From: Chloroflexota bacterium
Lineage (GTDB): Bacteria; Chloroflexota; Limnocylindria; Limnocylindrales; CSP1-4
Assembly: GCA_021786265.1 (NCBI GenBank)
Contig: JAJYNP010000262.1
Span: forward strand, 1-10,033
Direction of reading: 5' to 3'
DNA length: 10,033 bases
The notes beneath the pieces were generated by a model, which saw nothing but the letters and a program-made list of their open reading frames with translations, was not told where the DNA came from and ran no database searches. Below, one piece after another: positions 6,022 to 10,033 of the stretch (positions within the stretch are counted from its first letter, which is position 1; every line of letters starts with the position of its first letter). Position numbers and translations under genes: made by a program.

Positions 6022-7038
6022 ATGACGAACTACGTCGCCGAGATCCGCGATCAGCCGGCCCGCCTCGCCGCGCTCCTCGAGAGTGACCCAGCGCGGGCTG
6101 TGGGATCGCTCAGGCTCTCCCGCTTTCGGCGCGTGGTGCTGAGCGGGATGGGAGCCTCTCATTACGCGACCTACCCGGCGTGGCTCGCCCTCGTGGCCGC
6201 CGGCGCGCCGGCCTGGTGGCTGGAGGCCGACGAGCTGCTCCACCACGCGTCAGGACTGCTGGGGCCCGACACGCTGCTCTGGCTCACCTCCCAGTCGGGA
6301 TGCAGCGCGGAGATCCAGGCCCTCGTGGACGGAGACGGACGACGAGCTCGGGCGCTCATCGCGGTCACCAACGACCCGGCGAGTCCCCTGGCAGCCGCTG
6401 CCGATGTGCTCGTGGAGACACTCGCCGGCCCCGAGGAGGCCGTCAGCACGAAGAGCTACACGAACTCCCTCGTCGCCGCACTGCTCCTCGCGCATGGGCT
6501 CCTCGGAGCGCCGGACCCACGAGGCGAGCTGGTCTCCGGCCTGGCAGCGCTCGAGAGGCTTCTCGGTGCAGGATGGGAGGACGCCCTCGACGCGACCGAG
6601 CAAGCGATCGGGGCGCCCCGGCACGTGGTGGCGCTCGCCCGGGGTGCCGCGCTGCATGCCGCCTGGACCGGGGCCCTGGTCCTGAAAGAGGCGGTCCGCC
6701 TGCCAGCAGAGGGGATGAGCGCCGGGCAGTTCCGCCACGGCCCGCTCGAACTTGCCGGACCGAGCCTCGGGGCGGTCATGCTCGAGGGCCCGTCGGGCAC
6801 GGCCGCGCTCAACCGCGCCCTCGCCGAGGAGCTGGTAGCCGCGGGCAGCCGCGTGGCCTGGATCGGCGGCCCTGCTCCGCGCGGGACGCTCCCGCTCCCC
6901 ACCCCGGCCGCCCACGGCCTGGGCGTCCGGGCGACCGAGGTCGTGCCCTTCCAGCTCGTGTCGGTGGCCCTGGCCCGGCGGCTCGGGATTGAGCCCGGCG
7001 AGTTCGTCCACTCGAGCAAGGTGACCCTGAGCGAGTGA
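6022..7038 (+). CDS. Double-SIS-domain sugar-phosphate isomerase/deaminase (AgaS / NagB-II / GlmS-C-like)
   Basis: The product is 338 aa with two SIS folds and no glutaminase domain, so it is not a GlmS synthase. The first SIS (residues ~35-170) has GMGASHYA and the phosphosugar loop SQSGCSAE (90-97). The second (~205-320) has LKEAVRLPAEGM (K222, E223) and GQFRHGPLE (H239), the region holding catalytic residues in GlmS-type isomerases. The C-terminus ends in SKVTLSE, as in this family. Likely reactions are deamination or isomerisation of an amino-sugar 6-phosphate, or deglycation of a fructosamine 6-phosphate; sequence alone does not decide. ATG 6022 is 14 bases from GGGAGG (6002-6007). TTG 6016 in the same frame has an 8-base spacing and may be the true start. 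The stop overlaps the next gene by four bases (GTGA). Confidence 0.88.
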   Translation: MTNYVAEIRDQPARLAALLESDPARAVGSLRLSRFRRVVLSGMGASHYATYPAWLALVAAGAPAWWLEADELLHHASGLLGPDTLLWLTSQSGCSAEIQALVDGDGRRARALIAVTNDPASPLAAAADVLVETLAGPEEAVSTKSYTNSLVAALLLAHGLLGAPDPRGELVSGLAALERLLGAGWEDALDATEQAIGAPRHVVALARGAALHAAWTGALVLKEAVRLPAEGMSAGQFRHGPLELAGPSLGAVMLEGPSGTAALNRALAEELVAAGSRVAWIGGPAPRGTLPLPTPAAHGLGVRATEVVPFQLVSVALARRLGIEPGEFVHSSKVTLSE

Positions 7039-7979
7039 ACGAACCGCTCGAGCCGGTCGTCGCGGGAGTCGATCTCGGCGGCACCAACGTGCGCGTCGGC
7101 CTAGTGACCGCCGCGGGGGCGATCCGCGCGTTCCGCACGGCGTCGTTTGATGCGAGGCGGGGCGCGGGACCCGGCCTGCGACGCATCGCGGCCCTCGTGC
7201 GCGCCTGCCTGCACGCGGCGGGCGACCTGCCTCTGGTCGCCCTCGGGATCGGGGCCACCGGACCGCTCGACTCGCGCTCCGGGCGCATCCGCAACCCCTA
7301 CACCCTCCCCACCTGGGCGGACGTCGACGTCCGGGGTCCGCTCGAAGCCGAGCTCGGCGTCCCGGTGCGCCTTGAGAACGACGCGGTGGCGGCCGCGCTG
7401 GGCGAATGGTGGCAGGGTGCCAGGCAGGGCGCTCAGTGCATGGCCATGGTGACCTTCGGGACCGGAATTGGGGTGGCCGTGGTGCGGGCAGGGGAACCCT
7501 ATCGCGCAGCCGGCGAGGCCCACCCGGCGGCGGGGCACTTCCTCGTGGATCCGTCCGGTCCGCGCTGCTACTGCGGGACCCAGGGGTGCTGGGAGCCACT
7601 CGCCGCCGGTCCGGCCCTGGAGCGTCTGGCCCAAGCGAGTGGAGACCCCGACCTCGCGGGCGCCACCGCCGCGGACGTGGCGCGGCTGGATCACGCCGGC
7701 CACCCGGGCGCCCGCCGGATCGTGGCCGCGGCCTCCCGGCATGCCGCCCTGGGGCTCGTCAACGTGGTGGCTGCCTATGCACCGGAGGTGATCGTGCTCG
7801 GCGGCGGCGCCATGGGGGCCTATCGGCGCCACCTCGAGGAGATGCGGGCCGTCGTGGGCGGGTCACAACCCTATCTGCCGCCCGGGGACACCCGGATCGT
7901 CGAGGCGCTGCTGGGCGATCACGCCGGCGTGCTGGGGGCGGCGTATGGCGCGCTGCGACTCGAAACGGGGGTGCCATAG
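7035..7979 (+). CDS. ROK-family sugar kinase
   Basis: This is a 314-aa cytoplasmic kinase starting at GTG 7035, which overlaps the SIS stop (GTGA), so the two are almost certainly co-translated. It has the ROK landmarks in order: N-terminal phosphate loop VDLGGTNVR, GIGATGPLD, the catalytic Asp in ENDA (D116), FGTGIGVAVV, and the ROK zinc site with H168 and C178, C180, C185 (GHF...CYCGTQGC). EP follows that site. ROK enzymes with this zinc site are usually hexokinases for glucose, N-acetylglucosamine, N-acetylmannosamine or similar, making the 6-phosphate. The N-terminus has no DNA-binding domain, so it is a kinase and not a NagC/XylR-type repressor. It probably phosphorylates the sugar brought in by the ABC importer, feeding the SIS enzyme. 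Confidence 0.92.
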   Translation: MNEPLEPVVAGVDLGGTNVRVGLVTAAGAIRAFRTASFDARRGAGPGLRRIAALVRACLHAAGDLPLVALGIGATGPLDSRSGRIRNPYTLPTWADVDVRGPLEAELGVPVRLENDAVAAALGEWWQGARQGAQCMAMVTFGTGIGVAVVRAGEPYRAAGEAHPAAGHFLVDPSGPRCYCGTQGCWEPLAAGPALERLAQASGDPDLAGATAADVARLDHAGHPGARRIVAAASRHAALGLVNVVAAYAPEVIVLGGGAMGAYRRHLEEMRAVVGGSQPYLPPGDTRIVEALLGDHAGVLGAAYGALRLETGVP

Positions 7980-8006
7980 AACTGATGTGGGTCGCCGCAT
8001 AGCGAC

Positions 8007-8038
8007 CGTCAAAAGGAGGGGTCTATCGAGTTTTGACG
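8007..8038 (+). repeat. Inverted repeat CGTCAAAA / TTTTGACG in the leader of the BMP gene
   Basis: Perfect 8-bp arms (8007-8014 and 8031-8038) flank a 16-base centre that contains AGGAGGGG. The repeat lies between the ROK stop and the BMP start. It could be an operator or an RNA hairpin; AT-rich arms stand out from the GC-rich surroundings. The SD-like centre has no start codon at proper spacing. Confidence 0.4.
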
Positions 8039-8085
8039 TCCGCCGCCTGTCCCAGACACCGACCTTCACCGCAGGGAGATGGCAC

Positions 8086-8607
8086 ATGGACACCGTTCGA
8101 GGGAGGCGCCTATCCCTGCTGGCCACGCTCGCCAGCATCGCGCTCTTGGCCACCGCCTGCAGCAGCGCGGCGACGAGCGCACCGGCGGCCTCGAGCGGCC
8201 CGGCACCGGGGTCGGCTGCTGCCACGGCCGCGAGCGTCGCCCCGGTCGCGCCAAGCGTCGCGGCATGTAGGCTCCCCACCTCGGGGGCACCTGCCGCGAG
8301 CACGGCCGCCGCGGCGGCGAGTGGTGCCCCGGTCGCCTCGACCCCGCTCAAGGTGGCCCTGGTAGCCCCCAGCGCCCGCAACGGCCTGAGCTGGACCCAG
8401 ACCATGGTGGCCGCGCTGCAAAGCCTCCAGCAGCGCGACAACCTGCAGATCGCCATCTCGGACAACCAATTCGTGGTCTCCGACGCGGGTAACATCATCG
8501 GCAGTACGCGACCGAGGGCTACAACCTGATCATCGCCCACGGGTCACAGTACGGGTCCACCATTCAGCAGCTGGCCCCGCAATTCCCCAAGGTCTCGTTC
8601 GCGTGGG
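8086..8607 (+). pseudogene. BMP-family (Med/TmpC) lipoprotein, frameshifted and truncated by an IS
   Basis: ATG 8086 follows GGGAG (8074-8078) by seven bases. Residues 1-25 are a lipoprotein signal with LLATAC (C25); an Ala/Ser/Pro-rich linker runs to about residue 83. The mature part, LKVALVAPSARNGLSWTQTMVAAL, is the start of a BMP periplasmic-binding domain (purine-nucleoside or sugar-binding lipoproteins). After DAGNII (to ~8499) the reading frame shifts by one base. In the shifted frame QYATEGYNLIIAHGSQYGST and FPKVSFAWVSG continue the family pattern, while the original frame stops at 8527-8529. The gene then ends exactly at the insertion sequence, after about 174 of the usual 350-400 residues. 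The remaining half is not in the window. Confidence 0.85.
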
Positions 8608-8627
8608 TGTCGGGTGCCTTTATTCGG
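8608..8627 (+). repeat. Left terminal inverted repeat of the IS
   Basis: TGTCGGGTGCCTTTATTCGG. It matches the right end (reverse complement) at 17 of 20 positions and lies three bases outside the transposase stop codon at 8631-8633. Confidence 0.85.
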
Positions 8628-8630
8628 CCG

Positions 8631-9705
8631 TCATGCCGCGACCTCGTATTCGTGGATCAAGCCGCCCAGCCGATCATGCCGCAGGACCTGGGCTGGAGAC
8701 GCTCGCGCCGCGGGGAGCGGGGTGGGCGGGGCTGCGGGCGGACGGAGTCCGAGATTGCGGTGCGGGCGGTGCGCGTTATAGTGCGCCACGTACTCGCGTA
8801 CGACGGCCTCCAGTTGCCGGCGCTGCACGATCACGATCCAGTCGAGGCACTCCCGCCGAAAGGTGCCGATCCAGCGCTCGCAGATCGCGTTCGCCCTGGG
8901 CGCCTGCACCGGCGTCTTGATCACCCGCAGGCCTTCCCCACGGAACACGGCGTCGAACGAGCCCGCGAAGACCGCATCCCGGTCGTGGATGAGGAACTTC
9001 CGTTCAGAAAGCGCATCGCCCAGTCGGCTCGCGAGGTTGCGCGCCTGCTCAGGTCACCCACGCTGCGGTGGGATGAGCGGTGACCCCGGCGAGGTGCACC
9101 CGACGCGTGTCGAGCTCGATGAAGACGAGCACATACAGGCGGCGGAAGAAGACCGTGTCGACGGTGAGGAAGTCCGCCGCCAGCATATGCCTCGCCTGCG
9201 ACCGCAGGAAGTCGCGCCAGCGCAGGCCGAAGCGCCGACCCGCAGGATCCAGCCCAGCTTGGGCGAGGACCCGGCGGATCGTCGTGGCCGCGACCCGCAT
9301 CCCCAGCCCCTGCAGCCCGCCCCCGATCCGCAGGTACCCCCAGCGCGGGTTCTCCGGGGCGAGCCGGACGATCAGCGCGACGAGCGCAGGATCGAGAGGT
9401 GGACGACCGCGACCCCGCCTCTTGTACGTCCAGCGCCGTGCCACCAGCCGACGGTGCCAGCGCAGCAGAGTCTCGGGCGAGGCGAAGAAGCCGGACCAGC
9501 GCCGTCGGGGAAGCAGCCGTCAGGCCGCGGCAAGGAAGATCCGATCGGCAGCGCAAAGCTCGGGCCGTGCGACCTGGCGACGCAGGATCGATAGCTCGTG
9601 GCGCAGCACGACGATCTCGGGGTCCTTGGAGCGCCCCGACCGAAAACGCAGGGCCACGAGCTCGAACGTGCGCCGGACCAGCAGATAGAGCAGCGATACG
9701 AGCAC
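8631..9705 (-). pseudogene. DDE (rve integrase core) transposase, broken by an in-frame stop and a frameshift
   Basis: Read from ATG 9705 the gene spans about 358 codons, the usual size for this group. The N-terminus (EIVVLRHELSILRRQVARP) is the helical leader common to these transposases. TGA 9520-9522 interrupts the frame after FLAAA. The same frame then resumes with RLLPRRRW, ETLLRWHRRLVARRW and the HTH region PRWGYLRIGGGLQGLG. The catalytic core begins at AADFLTVDT (first Asp) and IELDTRRVHLAGVT. An extra base near 9051 shifts the frame after HPTAAWVT. The new frame holds EQARNLASRL, LIHDRDAVF (second Asp) and RANAICERW (Glu, 34 residues between). It ends with YNAHRPHRNLG and the stop at 8631-8633. 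All three DDE residues survive, but no single frame encodes them. Confidence 0.88.
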
Positions 9706-9841
9706 GCGGTAAGTGCCTCCGGTTTGGGGCGATCAAGGTACCGCGATGGCCACGGCGTCGACAGTGCGGAACTCGTCTACCACGTGGCCGTGGTCGGCGT
9801 CAGTCTGTCGATCATCGCCGCACGGATCATCGACCCCGCAA

Positions 9842-9861
9842 TCGGATAAAGGCACCCCACA
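9842..9861 (-). repeat. Right terminal inverted repeat of the IS
   Basis: Its reverse complement is TGTGGGGTGCCTTTATCCGA, differing from the left end at three positions. It marks the element boundary about 135 bp upstream of the transposase start. Confidence 0.85.
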
Positions 9862-10033
9862 GGCTCCAGGTCCACCTGAACGAAGCAGCCAAGGCCGCCG
9901 CCCGCTCCAAGGGCACCTATCTCCGCGGCCCAGTACGCTCGCCTGCGACCCCGCCCGGGCCACGCCAAGGCCACCATCGCCGTCGAACACTTGATCCTCG
10001 TCGCCGCCTACCACATCCTCGACCGCGGCGTCC
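9862..10033 (+). pseudogene. IS110-family transposase, C-terminal fragment (frameshifted, runs off window)
   Basis: Directly after the IS end the plus strand encodes LQVHLNEAAKAAARSKGTYL. After one extra base near 9921-9925, AAQYARLRPRPGHAKATIAV and EHLILVAAYHILDRG follow. This is the end of the transposase_20 domain of IS110-type serine/DEDD transposases (EAA...TYL..QY.RL...G..KA..AV.H.IL..AYH.L). Everything upstream of it, including the DEDD nuclease domain, is missing. The residual element is cut exactly at the other IS's right end and has no start of its own. Confidence 0.8.

Larger units (their letters stand above)
8608..9861 (-). mobile_element. Complete 1254-bp insertion sequence with TGT...ACA ends (IS3/IS481-like, DDE transposase)
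   Basis: Both ends are present as 20-bp inverted repeats (17 of 20 identical) beginning TGT and ending ACA, which is typical of IS3/IS481-type elements. The interior is filled by one transposase gene on the minus strand (9705-8631), with about 135 bp of non-coding sequence upstream of it. No matching direct repeat flanks the element: the left flank is GCGTGGG, the right is GGCTCC. The two flanks belong to different broken genes. The transposase carries a stop and a frameshift, so this copy is probably immobile on its own. Confidence 0.85.

Noticed and set aside
6250..7599. Long minus-strand open frame opposite the SIS and ROK genes
   Set aside because: It is an Arg/Pro-rich antisense shadow caused by GC-biased codons; both genes opposite have clear family motifs.
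9049..9054. Programmed frameshift of an IS3-type OrfA/OrfB
   Set aside because: The shift lies inside the catalytic core between the first and second Asp, not at an OrfA/OrfB junction, and there is no slippery heptamer such as A6G.
9520..9522. TGA recoding (selenocysteine or Trp) in the transposase
   Set aside because: The position is not conserved as Sec or Trp in this family, and TGA ends several intact genes here. A nonsense mutation is simpler.

Overview
The window is GC-rich, with strong third-position G/C bias in every real gene. It carries two lipoproteins with Ala/Ser/Pro-rich linkers after the lipobox Cys, a sugar ABC importer without its ATPase, and a ROK kinase. This fits a high-GC terrestrial or aquatic bacterium, such as Chloroflexota (Limnocylindria-like) or an actinobacterium. 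That assignment is a guess from style; no taxonomic marker is present beyond one tRNA.

Layout. (1) 1-559, minus: the 5' part of a gene running off the left edge, which reads as an N-terminal zinc-ribbon-like segment followed in the same frame by a beta-carbonic anhydrase. (2) 669-744, minus: tRNA-Gly(CCC) with encoded CCA and a clear sigma70-type promoter at 761-789. (3) 793-1763: a GAF-GGDEF (diguanylate cyclase type) gene whose middle ~590 bp lies inverted. The GAF domain and first half of GGDEF read on the minus strand, and the second half with GGEEF reads on the plus strand. The breakpoints sit at a short inverted repeat (GGTCCCCAT, one base missing on the left). Flipping the segment and restoring that base gives one 323-codon reading frame with a good RBS. 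(4) 1764-2017: two hairpins, then a double palindrome that probably controls the operon. (5) 2018-7979, plus: a compact sugar operon in the order CUT1 substrate-binding lipoprotein, two permeases, DeoR-family regulator, double-SIS sugar-phosphate isomerase/deaminase, ROK kinase. (6) 8086-8607: the N-terminal half of a BMP-family lipoprotein gene, frameshifted and cut off. (7) 8608-9861: a complete 1254-bp insertion sequence with 20-bp TGT...ACA terminal inverted repeats and a decayed DDE transposase. (8) 9862-10033: the C-terminal end of an IS110-type transposase, also frameshifted.

How the genes fit together. The operon reads as uptake of a sugar or amino sugar, ROK phosphorylation, and SIS-catalysed isomerisation or deamination, with the DeoR protein sensing a phosphosugar and probably acting on the palindromes upstream. 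The ATPase must come from elsewhere in the genome. The right end is a graveyard: the insertion sequence joins two unrelated truncated genes without a target duplication, as expected after recombination between two IS copies (or a misassembly at a repeat). Four single-base indels, all in broken genes, mean read-level checking should precede strong claims about decay.
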